Assembly (NCBI GenBank): GCA_017463615.1
Contig: JAFTOU010000016.1
Span: 124,001 to 188,000 of the forward strand
Reading direction: 5' to 3'
DNA from: Alistipes sp.
GTDB lineage: Bacteria > Bacteroidota > Bacteroidia > Bacteroidales > Rikenellaceae
Length of the DNA stretch: 64,000 bases
Shown: piece after piece, positions 7,963-17,289 of the stretch
Layout of the letters: each line of letters starts with the position of its first letter
How positions within the stretch are numbered: position 1 is the stretch's first letter
Translations under genes and position numbers: made by a program
The notes under the pieces: model-generated
What the model saw: the letters and a program-made list of their open reading frames with translations, nothing else
What the model was told of the DNA's origin: nothing
Database searches by the model: none

Positions 7963-9462
7963 ATGAGAAATATAACTAAGATTTTTGCACTGCTGCTCTC
8001 CGTAGCAGTGCTCACAACAGCCTGCGACGGCAATAGCAACCTGCCTGAGGAGGAGAAGCCAGTAACAATAACCCTGACTGTCGAGCCTGCAAATATACTC
8101 TTTGAGTCTACGGGTGGCACTATGGAGGTTACCGTATTCTGCAGCGCAGATGAGTGGGACTATACCGACACCATCTCGTGGGCAGATATCACCCGCACAG
8201 AGTTCGGACTCTCTATCACTGCCGAGGAGAACACTACCGAGCAGAGCCGCAAGGGCGAGATTGTAATCTTCTCCGTAGTGGGTAGCAGCCGCGCGCAGAA
8301 GAGCATTAGCGTGGAGCAGGTAGCAACGGGTGGTGCATCTTCGGATGGCACGTTGAGCTTTGAGGATGAGGTCTTTGCGCAGATGATGATTGAGGCCTTT
8401 GACCGCAATGCCGACGGCGTACTCTCTGCCGAGGAGGCTGCTGCAGTTACCGACCTCACGCTCACCTACGACGAGGAGTCTACGGGCGAGGTTATCACTT
8501 CGCTGCGAGGTATCAAGAACTTCGTAAACCTTGTAAACCTTGAGTGCGATGGCAACCTGCTCACCGAGCTTGACCTTAGCGGTCTGGAGCACCTGGAGTA
8601 TGTAGATTGCTGCTACAACAAGATTACCAAGCTGGATGTAAGCAACTGTACATCGCTCAAGCAGCTCTACTGCTATATGAACAACATCTCAAAGTTGGAT
8701 ATAAGCAACTGCAACTCTATGTTGCTGCTGCAGGGCTACAAGAATAGCCTCACATCGCTGGATGTTAGCGGCATGGAGAACTTGGTATACTTTGATGTGC
8801 GCTACAACCAGCTTCAGAATGTAGATTTCCACAACTGCCCTAAGTTGCAGATTGCAGCTATCGGCAACAACAACATCGCCTCGCTTGACCTCACAGGTCT
8901 GCCAGAGCTCTACACACTGGGCTGCTATGCGAACAACATCGTCTCGCTGGACCTCTCGGCTCTGCCAGAGCTTACAATGCTGGAGTGCTACACCAACAAC
9001 ATCGCTGCGCTGGACCTTACAGCTAATAGCAAGTTGGCGACCCTCACCTGCCAGAACAACCTTATCTCTGAGCTCAAGCTCGGCACACATCAGGAGCTGG
9101 TTAAGGTGGACTGCTCTAACAACCGTCTGAGCGGCAAGTTTGATATGTCGGCATATCCAAAGCTCTACAACCTCAGCTGCGGTGGCAACAACATCACCGA
9201 GCTGGAGGTGAGCAAGAATACTGCCCTTACAGACCTCGCTTGTCAGAACACAAACATCTCGGCTCTTAACACCACGACGCTCACCCTGCTCCAGAGCCTT
9301 GTGGCTAACGACGCTAAGATAGCAACTATGGATGTGAGCTACAACACCGCCCTCCAGACACTCCACCTGCAGGGCAACCCACTCACTTCGCTCACCATGG
9401 CGACGGGTCAGACAATCTCCGATATGAAACTTGACAACTATGATGTTATCAACTACCGATAA
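7963..9462 (+). CDS. BACON-domain and leucine-rich-repeat lipoprotein
   Basis: The 499-residue product has a lipoprotein signal ending LTTAC (Cys21). A BACON domain covers about 33-118, with the typical '-LxF-TGGT-EVTV-S--W---' pattern. Residues 143-156 resemble an EF-hand calcium loop (DRNADGVLSAEE). From about 170 to 490 there are some 14 leucine-rich repeats of the 'L-xCxxNxLxxLDLS' type, rich in Cys and Asn, similar to internalin-like bacterial LRRs. The protein is probably outer-membrane attached and suited to carbohydrate or protein binding. It is translated right after the FISUMP lipoprotein. Confidence 0.85.
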   Translation: MRNITKIFALLLSVAVLTTACDGNSNLPEEEKPVTITLTVEPANILFESTGGTMEVTVFCSADEWDYTDTISWADITRTEFGLSITAEENTTEQSRKGEIVIFSVVGSSRAQKSISVEQVATGGASSDGTLSFEDEVFAQMMIEAFDRNADGVLSAEEAAAVTDLTLTYDEESTGEVITSLRGIKNFVNLVNLECDGNLLTELDLSGLEHLEYVDCCYNKITKLDVSNCTSLKQLYCYMNNISKLDISNCNSMLLLQGYKNSLTSLDVSGMENLVYFDVRYNQLQNVDFHNCPKLQIAAIGNNNIASLDLTGLPELYTLGCYANNIVSLDLSALPELTMLECYTNNIAALDLTANSKLATLTCQNNLISELKLGTHQELVKVDCSNNRLSGKFDMSAYPKLYNLSCGGNNITELEVSKNTALTDLACQNTNISALNTTTLTLLQSLVANDAKIATMDVSYNTALQTLHLQGNPLTSLTMATGQTISDMKLDNYDVINYR

Positions 9463-9472
9463 CTGACAAAAC

Positions 9473-9505
9473 AACCCCGAGGCTACAGTCTCGGGGTTAT
9501 TTTTT
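9473..9505 (+). terminator. Intrinsic terminator after the LRR lipoprotein
   Basis: A perfect nine-pair stem, AACCCCGAG (9473-9481) with CTCGGGGTT (9490-9498), has an eight-base loop and is followed by ATTTTTT. It ends the two-lipoprotein operon and faces the uvrB 3' end at 9524. Confidence 0.9.
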
Positions 9506-9523
9506 ATGTAGTGGGGGGGCAAA

Positions 9524-11503
9524 CTAATTTCCTAACAGCCTCTCTAACTCCTGAATCTGGTCGCGGAAGCGGGCAGCGGCAAGGAAGTCCAGACTCTTGG
9601 CAGCGCGCTCCATATCGGCTTGGGTCTTGGCTATAAGGGCGCGAATCTGCTCTGGCGACTGCGGAGTATCCGACAGCAGCGAGGTTGTGCTATCCACCAC
9701 TGGCGTCTGCGGAAGCAGAGGTTGTGCACCACCGCTCTTATGTGCCTGACGAGGCAGGAGCGAGTGCTCCATATTGTAGCGTATCTGCTTATAGCGGCGG
9801 CGGTTACTCTCCTCAATAGAGGTGCGCATAGTCTTGGTGACCTTGCCCGCGTACATAATAACAAGTCCATTCTCGTGGCGAGCGGCGCGACCTGCAATCT
9901 GAGTAATAGCACGCACATTGCGCAGCATACCCTCCATATCGGCATCAATAATAACCACGAGCGAGACCTCTGGCAGATCCAGACCCTCACGCAGTAGGTT
10001 TACACCGATAAGCACATCAAACATACCCGCACGCAAATCCTCAAGTATCTGCACGCGCTCCAGCGTATCTACATCCGAGTGGATATACCTGCAGCGGATA
10101 GCCATACGCTCGAAGTATGTCGCCAGTTCCTCGGCAGAGCGCTTGGTGAGCGTAGTTACGATGACCTTCTCGTCGCGCTCGGTGCGGATGTTAATCTCCT
10201 CAATCAGGTCGTCTATTTGATTCTCCGAACTACGCACCTCAAGAGGCGGGTCAATGAGTGCCGTTGGGCGGATTATCTGCTCTACCACAGCACCCTCAGA
10301 GCGGACAATCTCATAGTCTGCAGGCGTTGCGCTAACATAGAGCGTAGTGCCCGTCAGCGCCTCAAACTCCTCAAAGCGCAGTGGGCGGTTATCCCTCGCA
10401 GCTGGTAGGCGGAAGCCGTACTCCACCAGATTCTCCTTGCGAGCCTTATCGCCGCCAAACATCGCACGCACCTGCGGGATGGTTACATGGCTCTCGTCTA
10501 CGATAAGCAAAAAGTCCTCGGGAAAGTAATCTAACAGGCAGAATGGGCGTGTGCCAGCCTGTCTACCGTCAAAATATCGCGAGTAGTTCTCAATGCCGGG
10601 GCAGTAGCCCAGCTCCTTAATCATCTCAAGGTCGTACTCCGTGCGCTGCTGTATACGCTTAGCCTCCACGGGGCGGGACTCGCGCTCAAAGAAGGCGACC
10701 TGCTTGCCCATATCCACATATATCTGACTTACAGCCTGAGCAATGCGCTCCTTGGTAGTCACAAAGAGGTTGGCAGGAAATATGCTCACCTCCTCCAGAG
10801 TCTCAAGGCGATGTCCCGACATAGGGTCTATGGAGTAGATAGCCTCAATCTCGTCGTCAAAGAATAGTATGCGGTAGCACTTGCCACCAAAGGCGGACAT
10901 AACATCTATGGTCTCCCCCTTCACGCGGAAAGTTGCAGGGGTGAGCTCTATCTCTGTGCGAGTGTAAAGTGCCTCCACAAGGCGATAGAGTATCTGTTTG
11001 TGGTTTATTATCTGCCCCACCCTCAGGCGCAGGGTGTTGGCGTGGAAGTCGGCAGGGTTGCCGATACCGTAGAGGCACGAGACGCTGGAGACCACAATCA
11101 CATCGCGCCGCCCAGAGAGCAGTGTGGCGGTGGTTGAGAGTCGCATCTTCTCTATCTCGTCGTTGATTGATAGGTCCTTCTCAATATAGGTATCTGTCGC
11201 GGGCAGGTACGCCTCGGGCTGATAGTAGTCGTAGTAGGAGACAAAGTACTCCACCGCATTGTCGGGGAAGAAGTTGCGAAACTCGCCATAGAGCTGTGCC
11301 GCCAAGGTCTTGTTGTGACTCAGCACAAGCGTAGGACGGTCCAGCGCCTCAATAACATTCGCCATGGTAAATGTCTTTCCCGAGCCAGTCACTCCCTGTA
11401 GGGTACAGCAATCTACGCCACCCCCAAATGTCTTGAGAATCTGCTCTATCGCCTGCGGCTGATCTCCCGTCGGGCTGTATTGCGATGTCAGTTTGAAGCT
11501 CAT
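9524..11503 (-). CDS. uvrB: UvrABC excinuclease subunit B
   Basis: This is the damage-verifying helicase-like subunit of nucleotide excision repair; it loads with UvrA and recruits UvrC. The 659-residue product is of normal length. Walker A is GVTGSGKT at 37-44. The beta-hairpin segment YYDYYQPEAYLP lies near 91-102, DESH is near 338, and the LREGLDLPE motif VI region near 510. The UVR domain at about 620-657 (RALIAKTQADMERAAKSLDF) binds UvrC. It is a single gene on the minus strand. Confidence 0.98.
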   Translation of the reverse strand: MSFKLTSQYSPTGDQPQAIEQILKTFGGGVDCCTLQGVTGSGKTFTMANVIEALDRPTLVLSHNKTLAAQLYGEFRNFFPDNAVEYFVSYYDYYQPEAYLPATDTYIEKDLSINDEIEKMRLSTTATLLSGRRDVIVVSSVSCLYGIGNPADFHANTLRLRVGQIINHKQILYRLVEALYTRTEIELTPATFRVKGETIDVMSAFGGKCYRILFFDDEIEAIYSIDPMSGHRLETLEEVSIFPANLFVTTKERIAQAVSQIYVDMGKQVAFFERESRPVEAKRIQQRTEYDLEMIKELGYCPGIENYSRYFDGRQAGTRPFCLLDYFPEDFLLIVDESHVTIPQVRAMFGGDKARKENLVEYGFRLPAARDNRPLRFEEFEALTGTTLYVSATPADYEIVRSEGAVVEQIIRPTALIDPPLEVRSSENQIDDLIEEINIRTERDEKVIVTTLTKRSAEELATYFERMAIRCRYIHSDVDTLERVQILEDLRAGMFDVLIGVNLLREGLDLPEVSLVVIIDADMEGMLRNVRAITQIAGRAARHENGLVIMYAGKVTKTMRTSIEESNRRRYKQIRYNMEHSLLPRQAHKSGGAQPLLPQTPVVDSTTSLLSDTPQSPEQIRALIAKTQADMERAAKSLDFLAAARFRDQIQELERLLGN

Positions 11504-11515
11504 AGTTGGCTGTTG

Positions 11516-11677
11516 GCTACTCTAAGGTATTTTTACTAAAGACTACTAAAGGATATTAAGGCTTACTAATGGTCGCTTACGCTACGCGGCACAAACTCTA
11601 AAAGCCTATAACACCCTGGGTACTCCACGCACCCCTAAACACTTGTCGGCTTGCCGACACCACTAAAAAGCTAACGG
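11516..11677. repeat. Degenerate repeat mosaic between dnaG and uvrB
   Basis: The gap holds an ATTAAAGG-type phased array (ACTAAAGACTACTAAAGGATATTAAGG...CTAATGGTCGC) followed by a copy of the CACCCCTAAACACTTGTCGGC-type hairpin unit. Both also occur at 36800, 43700, 45390, 52000, 56360 and 62780. No gene is seen. Confidence 0.6.
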
Positions 11678-13684
11678 CTAAATTATCGCTCTTCCTAAGT
11701 GGTTGGCAATCTGCACCTTGAGGCGGTTGAGGCGGCTGAGTTCTATGAGCAGCTGCTCCGCCTCCTCCTCTGTAGGGTTTGAGGCAAGGGCGGCGTTTAG
11801 CTCTGCGATGCGTGCAAGAACCATGCGGGACTTATAGAGCCACAGCAGCTTAGGCACGCCCTCGGCAAGCATATTGGACTCCGACAGGGCGCGAATATCG
11901 CGCTGCGACCAGATGGCACTCTCGGCGTAGTTATCGTCAAGCGTAAGGATATCCACAGCTACGCTGCAGACATCGGGGTCGGGGTTATTGACAATCTCCG
12001 ACTGTCCTGGAAGGCGATTCTCCGCCAGAGTATTACGGAACAGCGTAAGTATCTTATCGTAGGTCGGGTTGGTAAAGGCGATGCCATCCTTATCCAGCTC
12101 GCGGACAATCTCGCGGGCCGTCTGGAACTCAACGACAATACCGCCCTCCAATCGCTCGTACTTATGGCTGCCATACTTGAGCAGGTAGTAGACAATCTCG
12201 CGCTCCAGCGTCTCCGCCGAGGCTGAGAGTGGCAGCTCGCCAAAGCGTGTAGCCTCCTCGCTATTGCCCGCAGGTTGTGGCTTGCCGTAGTTCTGCTGGT
12301 ATCCACCACTCTGGCGGCGCTGCTGCTGACCCTGACGGCGGATAAAGGCCTCCGCCTCGGTATCGCCAAGCGACATCATTCGGTGGCGAGCAACCTCGCT
12401 GATGAGCATATTCTCGTCCACATCCATTATACGGGAGCACTCCTTGATAAACATTGAGCGCTGCACAGGGTCGGGAATCTGCGCTATGGAGACAATCATA
12501 TTTCGGGTGACCTCCGAGCGCTTGATAGGGTCTGAGGCCGCCTCCTGAAGCAACAGTTTTGCCTTGAAGGTGATAAAGTTCTCCGCCTGCTGAGCGATAT
12601 ACTCCTGCACCTGCGTAGCGCTATGGCTGCGAGCAAAGGAGTCGGGGTCGTCGCCATCGGGTAGCAACACCACGCGCACATTCATACCCTCGTGCAGAAC
12701 AAGGTCTATACCGCGCAACGAGGCCTTGATACCCGCTGCATCGGAGTCGTAGATGATAGTGAGGTTGGGCGTGAAACGGCGTATGAGGCGTATCTGGTCT
12801 ACAGTGAGCGATGTGCCCGACGAGGCTACGACATTCTCAACGCCCGCCTGGTGCATAGAGATAACATCGGTATATCCCTCCACCATTATGGCGTAGTCCA
12901 TCTGCTGGATAGCCTTCTTAGCAAAGAAGAGGCCATACAGCTCGCGCGACTTATTGTAAATCTCGCTCTCGGGCGAGTTCTGATACTTGGCAACACTCTT
13001 GTCCGTGCGCATCGTACGGCCACCAAAGCCGACCACGCGACCAGAGATATTGTGTATCGGGAACATCACGCGCTCGCGGAAACGGTCGTAGAGACGACCA
13101 TCGCTCTCGCGCTTGATAGTAAGACCCGTAGCGAGCAGGAACTCCTCCTTATAGCCCGCCTTGCGAGCATCCGCAGTCATCTGGTCGCCCTTACCAGGAC
13201 ACATACCCAGGCCGAACTTCTCTATAGTCTTGGCACTAAAGCCACGAGCCGAAGTGAAGTAGCTCATACCCACAGGGATACCCTCCGCCTGGTCGCGGTG
13301 CATATAGTCTATAAAGTACTGCGACACCCATGAGTTGAGGGCGAACATACTCTCGCGATTGTCGTTACGGCGAATATCCTCCTCGGTCATCTCCCTCTCC
13401 TTGACCTCTATGCCATAGCGCTTTGCTACAGCCTTCAGAGCCTCGGGATAGCTGATGCCCTCGTGCTCCATAACAAAGGTTACGGCATTTCCCGCCTTAC
13501 CACAGCCGAAGCACTTGAAAAGTCCCTTAGATGGCGACACGACAAAGGATGGCGTCTTCTCGTTATGAAACGGACAACACGCCTGATAGTTGGCCCCCTT
13601 GCGCTTTAGTGTGACATAATCGCCAATCACCTCCACAATATTGGCAGCCGCCATTATTCGCTCTATGACTTCTCTTTCGATCAC
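11678..13684 (-). CDS. dnaG: DNA primase
   Basis: DnaG makes RNA primers for replication. It has 668 residues. The N-terminal zinc-binding domain has Cys37, His40, Cys58 and Cys61 (CCPFH...FKCFGCG). The RNA polymerase/TOPRIM core includes MVEGYTDVISMHQAG near 268-282 and a DSDAAG metal site near 313. The C-terminal third is the helicase-binding region. The start is GTG at 13682-13684, giving the usual MIEREVIERI beginning. The mRNA leader is filled by a palindromic element of about 190 bases that ends one base before the start codon. Confidence 0.97.
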   Translation of the reverse strand: MIEREVIERIMAAANIVEVIGDYVTLKRKGANYQACCPFHNEKTPSFVVSPSKGLFKCFGCGKAGNAVTFVMEHEGISYPEALKAVAKRYGIEVKEREMTEEDIRRNDNRESMFALNSWVSQYFIDYMHRDQAEGIPVGMSYFTSARGFSAKTIEKFGLGMCPGKGDQMTADARKAGYKEEFLLATGLTIKRESDGRLYDRFRERVMFPIHNISGRVVGFGGRTMRTDKSVAKYQNSPESEIYNKSRELYGLFFAKKAIQQMDYAIMVEGYTDVISMHQAGVENVVASSGTSLTVDQIRLIRRFTPNLTIIYDSDAAGIKASLRGIDLVLHEGMNVRVVLLPDGDDPDSFARSHSATQVQEYIAQQAENFITFKAKLLLQEAASDPIKRSEVTRNMIVSIAQIPDPVQRSMFIKECSRIMDVDENMLISEVARHRMMSLGDTEAEAFIRRQGQQQRRQSGGYQQNYGKPQPAGNSEEATRFGELPLSASAETLEREIVYYLLKYGSHKYERLEGGIVVEFQTAREIVRELDKDGIAFTNPTYDKILTLFRNTLAENRLPGQSEIVNNPDPDVCSVAVDILTLDDNYAESAIWSQRDIRALSESNMLAEGVPKLLWLYKSRMVLARIAELNAALASNPTEEEAEQLLIELSRLNRLKVQIANHLGRAII

Positions 13685-13685
13685 T

Positions 13686-13873
13686 AGGTATGTTCTATAA
13701 ATTAGGACAGAAGTTAATCACAGTAGGAACTTAATTTCGGTCGCTTTGGACTCTATTTTGGCATATTGTTCATTTTTACTCGGTTACAATAGGCTATTGC
13801 GTCCTCATAAAAAATAGCAATCTGCTCAAAATATAGTTCCAAATCGCCACGACCTAATTTATAGAACCTACCT
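13686..13873 (-). repeat. Leader palindrome family, copy R1 (dnaG 5' UTR)
   Basis: The 188-bp element has 20-21-base inverted ends, AGGTATGTTCTATAAATTAG at the left and CTAATTTATAGAACCTACCT at the right, differing at one position. Inside are further complementary arms (GGACTCTATTTTG with CAAAATATAGTTCC) and an apex containing TTACAATAGGCTATTGCG. Its left end lies one base from the dnaG start codon. A -7 box sits seven bases beyond the right end. In the dnaG transcript it therefore makes up essentially the whole 5' leader. Copies R2 (19118) and R3 (37632) share its ends. Confidence 0.8.
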
Positions 13874-13879
13874 AATCTG

Positions 13880-13887
13880 CAAAATTA
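13880..13887 (-). promoter_or_regulatory. Likely dnaG promoter -7 box
   Basis: TAATTTTG on the minus strand fits TAnnTTTG. It places the transcription start at about the outer edge of the R1 palindrome, so the transcript would begin with the palindrome's end sequence. Confidence 0.5.
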
Positions 13888-13945
13888 GTAAAACAAATTG
13901 AGAATTGAAAATTAAAGATTAGAAATTAGAGGATATAGGCTGACA

Positions 13946-13990
13946 AACAACAAGGGTGACAAAGATTACTCTTCAATCACCCTTGCTGTT
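13946..13990 (-). terminator. Terminator of the phosphoesterase operon
   Basis: A 14-base stem with one mismatch, AACAACAAGGGTGA (13946-13959) with TCACCCTTGCTGTT (13977-13990), has a 17-base loop. It lies 17 bases after the stop of the minus-strand phosphoesterase gene. The rest of the 13685-14007 gap is the R1 palindrome and AT-rich DNA. Confidence 0.7.
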
Positions 13991-14007
13991 AATGGTTGAT
14001 TATAGTG

Positions 14008-15600
14008 CTACCAAACCTCTGTAACCTTATACTCCTGAGGAGCGGCGAGGCGATAGTCGTTATTCTCAATAACATTATCGCAGGTATACTTGCGGCCCTT
14101 ATCGTCGGTAACCACAACCTTAACCTTTGCGTTAGGGTTTTTGAGGGTGTAGATATACATGTGGTGGCAAGGCGAGCAGTAGTTCTTGCGGGTGCTACCC
14201 TTCTTATGACCACGGCCTACAACACCAGTATGGTAGCCGATAGCCCACCAGTCCTTGCTTGAGGTGAGGGATGGGTGCTCGTCGCCACGGAATGGAGATG
14301 CCTTCATCAGCTGCATATCGCCAGAGTACTTGCCATCCTCGTAGAGCTCAATCTTCCAATCCTTATCTGCAAACCATACATTTGCTAAAATCTTATCTGC
14401 GCCAAATGGGAGTGTTGGCTGCTCGTGCTTACCACCAAACTGTGCATTACCGCGGTAGAGACGCAGCTGGTAGTCAAGGTCAAAGCCAGTACTCTTATAG
14501 CGGTGATCTACAACCTGATTATCCACGATGTCAAACAGCCCATAGCCGTTAGGTGTGCCGTCGCCATTGTTGCGGCTCCACCACCAGCAGCCCGATGCAG
14601 CGCCGAGGATATACTCGTGGATGCCATTCTTGTGGGTAAAGCGGCGGGTGTAGTGGGTGTGACCCGACATAATCTTGCTATTTGCAAACTCGGAGAGCAT
14701 AGAGAGCACAGCCTGCACATTCTTACTCTTGCGCATATGCTCCAGCGGAATGTGTACGCAGAGGATAACCAGCTTATCCTTAGATACATAGCTCAAGTCC
14801 TTGCGCAGCCACTCTACCTGACGGTCGGTAAAGTCGCCGTGGTACTTCTTGAAGTTGGCAATGTCGTCGTAGACAATATCGTTCATAGATACGATATGCA
14901 CATCGCCGCGATTCCAAGAGTAGTCTATAGGACCAAATGTAGCCTCAAACATACGCTGCATACGCACCGTAGGAGTAGAGTTGCGCTTGCCCGTAGCCAC
15001 AGGTTCGTAGTCGCAGTCGTGGTTTCCGATGGTCTGGAACATAGGCATACCGATATTCTCGGCACGCATCTCCTCCTTAATCATCGGCATAAGGTAGTTT
15101 GCGTTGCGTGGACCCTCGGAGTAGACAATATCGCCCAGTGATACGGCATAGCAAGGGGTCTTGGTCTTCTTTGCGGTCTTCTTGAGGTCTGGCGCAGTCT
15201 CCGAGTGGAAACGGTATACATGGCGCAGGTTCTGGCACTGCGGGTCGGCAACCATCACAAGGCGGAACTTACGCTCCTTGCCACCCTTAAGTGGCTGAAG
15301 AACAAAGTCGTAGACCTTGTCGTCGGTGAGCTTCTTGTAGAAGCAAGGGTGACCCTGACGCAGTGGCACGCGATACTCTGCCGGCAGTGAGTAGTAGACA
15401 TAGGCTGCCTCCTCGTGGCGGTTGAATGAGTAGCGACCCTCAGCGTCGGTGGCAACTACGGTATGGCCGTCTGTAACCACTACGCCCGCGATAGGTGCGC
15501 CGTCGGTCGTGCGGATAGTACCCGACACATCGGCTGTCTGCGCTGTTGCTGCGGCAGCGATACCGAGCACAGCGACGAGTGAAAGAATCAGTTTTTTCAT
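14008..15600 (-). CDS. Secreted calcineurin-like metallophosphoesterase
   Basis: The 530-residue product has a signal peptide (MKKLILSLVAVLGIAAAATAQ). Residues about 25-95 form a carboxypeptidase-regulatory-like beta domain (SGTIRTTDGAPIAGVVVTDG...). The metallophosphoesterase core follows, with DPQ near 117, LGDIVY near 155, GNHD near 193 and GHTHYTRR near 317. A beta-rich C-terminal domain ends the protein. This N/core/C layout matches MetallophosN-Metallophos-MetallophosC proteins of Bacteroidetes. Substrate unknown. Its ATG overlaps the TGA of the upstream frame (ATGA), so translation is probably coupled. Confidence 0.88.
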   Translation of the reverse strand: MKKLILSLVAVLGIAAAATAQTADVSGTIRTTDGAPIAGVVVTDGHTVVATDAEGRYSFNRHEEAAYVYYSLPAEYRVPLRQGHPCFYKKLTDDKVYDFVLQPLKGGKERKFRLVMVADPQCQNLRHVYRFHSETAPDLKKTAKKTKTPCYAVSLGDIVYSEGPRNANYLMPMIKEEMRAENIGMPMFQTIGNHDCDYEPVATGKRNSTPTVRMQRMFEATFGPIDYSWNRGDVHIVSMNDIVYDDIANFKKYHGDFTDRQVEWLRKDLSYVSKDKLVILCVHIPLEHMRKSKNVQAVLSMLSEFANSKIMSGHTHYTRRFTHKNGIHEYILGAASGCWWWSRNNGDGTPNGYGLFDIVDNQVVDHRYKSTGFDLDYQLRLYRGNAQFGGKHEQPTLPFGADKILANVWFADKDWKIELYEDGKYSGDMQLMKASPFRGDEHPSLTSSKDWWAIGYHTGVVGRGHKKGSTRKNYCSPCHHMYIYTLKNPNAKVKVVVTDDKGRKYTCDNVIENNDYRLAAPQEYKVTEVW

Positions 15601-16130
15601 TTTAGTCTATCTTTTAGTTTGTTGTATTCTACTTTGCTAACTATGCGATAATGAGGATTATACGCCTTGTTATACTTGCGACTGTGGTGCAGGGCATAGT
15701 CTCCGCCCTCAAGCATCGCAGCTATAGATGTAGAGTCCTGCTCAAAATCGGCGAGGTTTGGCGAACAGACCCTCACTGCGCGGGCGATGCTCTGCCACTC
15801 CGTCTTCCAGCGCTCAATATCCTCGGCAGTAACCTCAAAGGCACTTGCCCTGAATGCCGCGGCAAGCTCTGCAGCCGAAATCTTGCCCTCCTTTACCGCC
15901 TTGAGGTTTATGCGGACAAACTCTCCGCGCCACCCGCACGGCTCATAGTACGCCTGCTCAAAAGCCTCAGCACTACTGACCTCGGCGGTGATATAACTCT
16001 CCACGCGCTTGGCATCCGATAGTGCGTGCGCCACGCCGAAACGATCCTGAAAGCAACTCTTGTAGATATCCTGCAGCGTCGCCTCGGGATGGGTCGTAAG
16101 GATGCGCTCTACGGCAGCGAGCTGTGCTCT
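15597..16130 (-). CDS. Start-less reading frame, in frame with DUF362 gene across one TGA
   Basis: An open frame of 177 codons runs from just after the TGA that ends the DUF362 protein. It has no ATG, GTG or TTG until GTG at 16034. The codons before that GTG read as convincing protein (LTTHPEATLQDIYKSCFQDRFG) and belong to the domain: I recall uncharacterised Bacteroidales proteins with this 'TLQDIYKSFFQD' region and the later HHSRKYNKAYNPHYRIV block. A start at 16034 would cut off that conserved part. The domain may be made by TGA readthrough, from a non-standard start, or be a broken fusion. The function is unknown. Its own stop overlaps the phosphoesterase ATG. Confidence 0.6.
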   Translation of the reverse strand, partial: RAQLAAVERILTTHPEATLQDIYKSCFQDRFGVAHALSDAKRVESYITAEVSSAEAFEQAYYEPCGWRGEFVRINLKAVKEGKISAAELAAAFRASAFEVTAEDIERWKTEWQSIARAVRVCSPNLADFEQDSTSIAAMLEGGDYALHHSRKYNKAYNPHYRIVSKVEYNKLKDRLK

Positions 16131-17093
16131 TCAGTCTATATTTACCAGCTCGTAGCTCTTAGAGCCCAAGCCAATCTTTTCGGCATAGTCTACGATATGC
16201 GTGCCGTGCTTTGAGGCTATACGCTCAAGCAGTGGACCATTATCGTTACCCTCGCTCGGCTTGATGTTGAATACGATGTCAAGGCACGCCTGATCAAGGG
16301 CTACAGGGTCTGTAGAGGCGAGGATACCAACATCCTTGAGCAGTGGGTCTGCAGGGTGAGCATCGCAGTCGCAATCTATAGACATATTGTTCATCACATT
16401 GATGTAGATGATGCGCTCGCCGCCACCGAAGTAGTCGTGCACAGACTGCGCTGCAGCAGCCATAGACTCCAGGAAGCCAATCTGGTCGTCGGTGTAGCTC
16501 CAAATCTTTGCCACCTCGGCGTTGCGACCTGCCGAGTGGATATACGCCTTGCCGCTTGACGATGCGTTGCCGATAGACTGATTCTTCAGCACACCGCCGA
16601 AGCCACCCATTGCGTGACCCTTGAAGTGGGCAAGGTTAATCATAAAGTCGTAGTTTGCGAGGTTTTTGCCCACGATGTTGTACTTGATGTGGGTGGTATC
16701 CTTTACAGGAATCCTAATCTCGCCCTCCGCATCCATAATATCTACATCGGCGATGTCAAAGAAGCCGTGCTCGCGTGCAGCCTCAAGGTGCGCCTCGGTT
16801 GTATTACGACGACCCGCGTAGGCTGTGTTGCACTCTACAATGGTTCCATTAACCTTCTGCACAAGGTTCTTGATAAGTGCAGGCTTGAGGTAGTTCTTAC
16901 CCCCAGGCTCGCCGGTGCTAATCTTCACCGCCACATTGCCCTTTGCCTCTACACCCAGCGCCTCATATACACGCACCAACCCCTCTGCCGAGATGTCGGT
17001 TGTCATATATACCTTCGGCTCACTCTTCTCCACCTCCGCACTGCATCCACACAGTGCCACAAGTGCCATAGTCGCAAAAATAAACTTTTTCAT
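16131..17093 (-). CDS. DUF362 domain lipoprotein
   Basis: The 320-residue product has a lipoprotein signal (MALVALCGCSAEV, Cys16 or Cys18). The DUF362 domain fills the rest, with NLAHFKGHAMGGFGGVLKNQSIG near 153-175 and DCDCDAHPADPLLKDVGILASTDPVALDQACLD near 238-270. DUF362 proteins are often near iron-sulfur or redox proteins, but their reaction is not established. No ferredoxin-type Cys cluster is seen. It ends in TGA at 16131-16133, and the next domain continues in the same frame. It looks like the first gene of an operon with the phosphoesterase. Confidence 0.85.
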   Translation of the reverse strand: MKKFIFATMALVALCGCSAEVEKSEPKVYMTTDISAEGLVRVYEALGVEAKGNVAVKISTGEPGGKNYLKPALIKNLVQKVNGTIVECNTAYAGRRNTTEAHLEAAREHGFFDIADVDIMDAEGEIRIPVKDTTHIKYNIVGKNLANYDFMINLAHFKGHAMGGFGGVLKNQSIGNASSSGKAYIHSAGRNAEVAKIWSYTDDQIGFLESMAAAAQSVHDYFGGGERIIYINVMNNMSIDCDCDAHPADPLLKDVGILASTDPVALDQACLDIVFNIKPSEGNDNGPLLERIASKHGTHIVDYAEKIGLGSKSYELVNID

Positions 17094-17221
17094 CTTAGGT
17101 TATGTTTTTAGTTTTTGTCCCTTGTACTGCGTTAGCCGTACTGCGTAGCAAATCACCGCACCTACATCCTTGCACCTCGGAGCAGAAATGGTCTAACTTG
17201 GTTAGAGCTTTTCTGCGACTA

Positions 17222-17254
17222 AGCCTCCCTTTTTCAAAGGGAGGTTTGGAGGGG
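17222..17254. repeat. CCTCCCTTT palindrome
   Basis: GCCTCCCTTTTTCAAAGGG with its complement forms a short palindrome followed by TTTGGAGGGG. It resembles the C-rich/G-rich palindrome at 83-115. It lies in the gene-free gap between typA and the DUF362 gene. Confidence 0.45.
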
Positions 17255-17289
17255 AATGTCAATACTACGACGCCTCCGTAGGAGGTGTC

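Noticed and set aside
8689..9522. 277-codon minus-strand frame opposite the LRR lipoprotein
   Set aside because: The repeat structure of the LRR gene keeps the opposite frame open; no family resemblance.
14425..15141. 238-codon plus-strand frame opposite the phosphoesterase
   Set aside because: Shadow frame; the minus strand encodes clear metallophosphoesterase motifs.
16131..16133. TGA as a selenocysteine codon between DUF362 and the next domain
   Set aside because: No SECIS-like hairpin just after it is evident and no selenoprotein family matches; readthrough or mutation is simpler.
16914..17148. Plus-strand frame over the DUF362 signal peptide
   Set aside because: Antisense shadow with no start signal and no similarity to known proteins.
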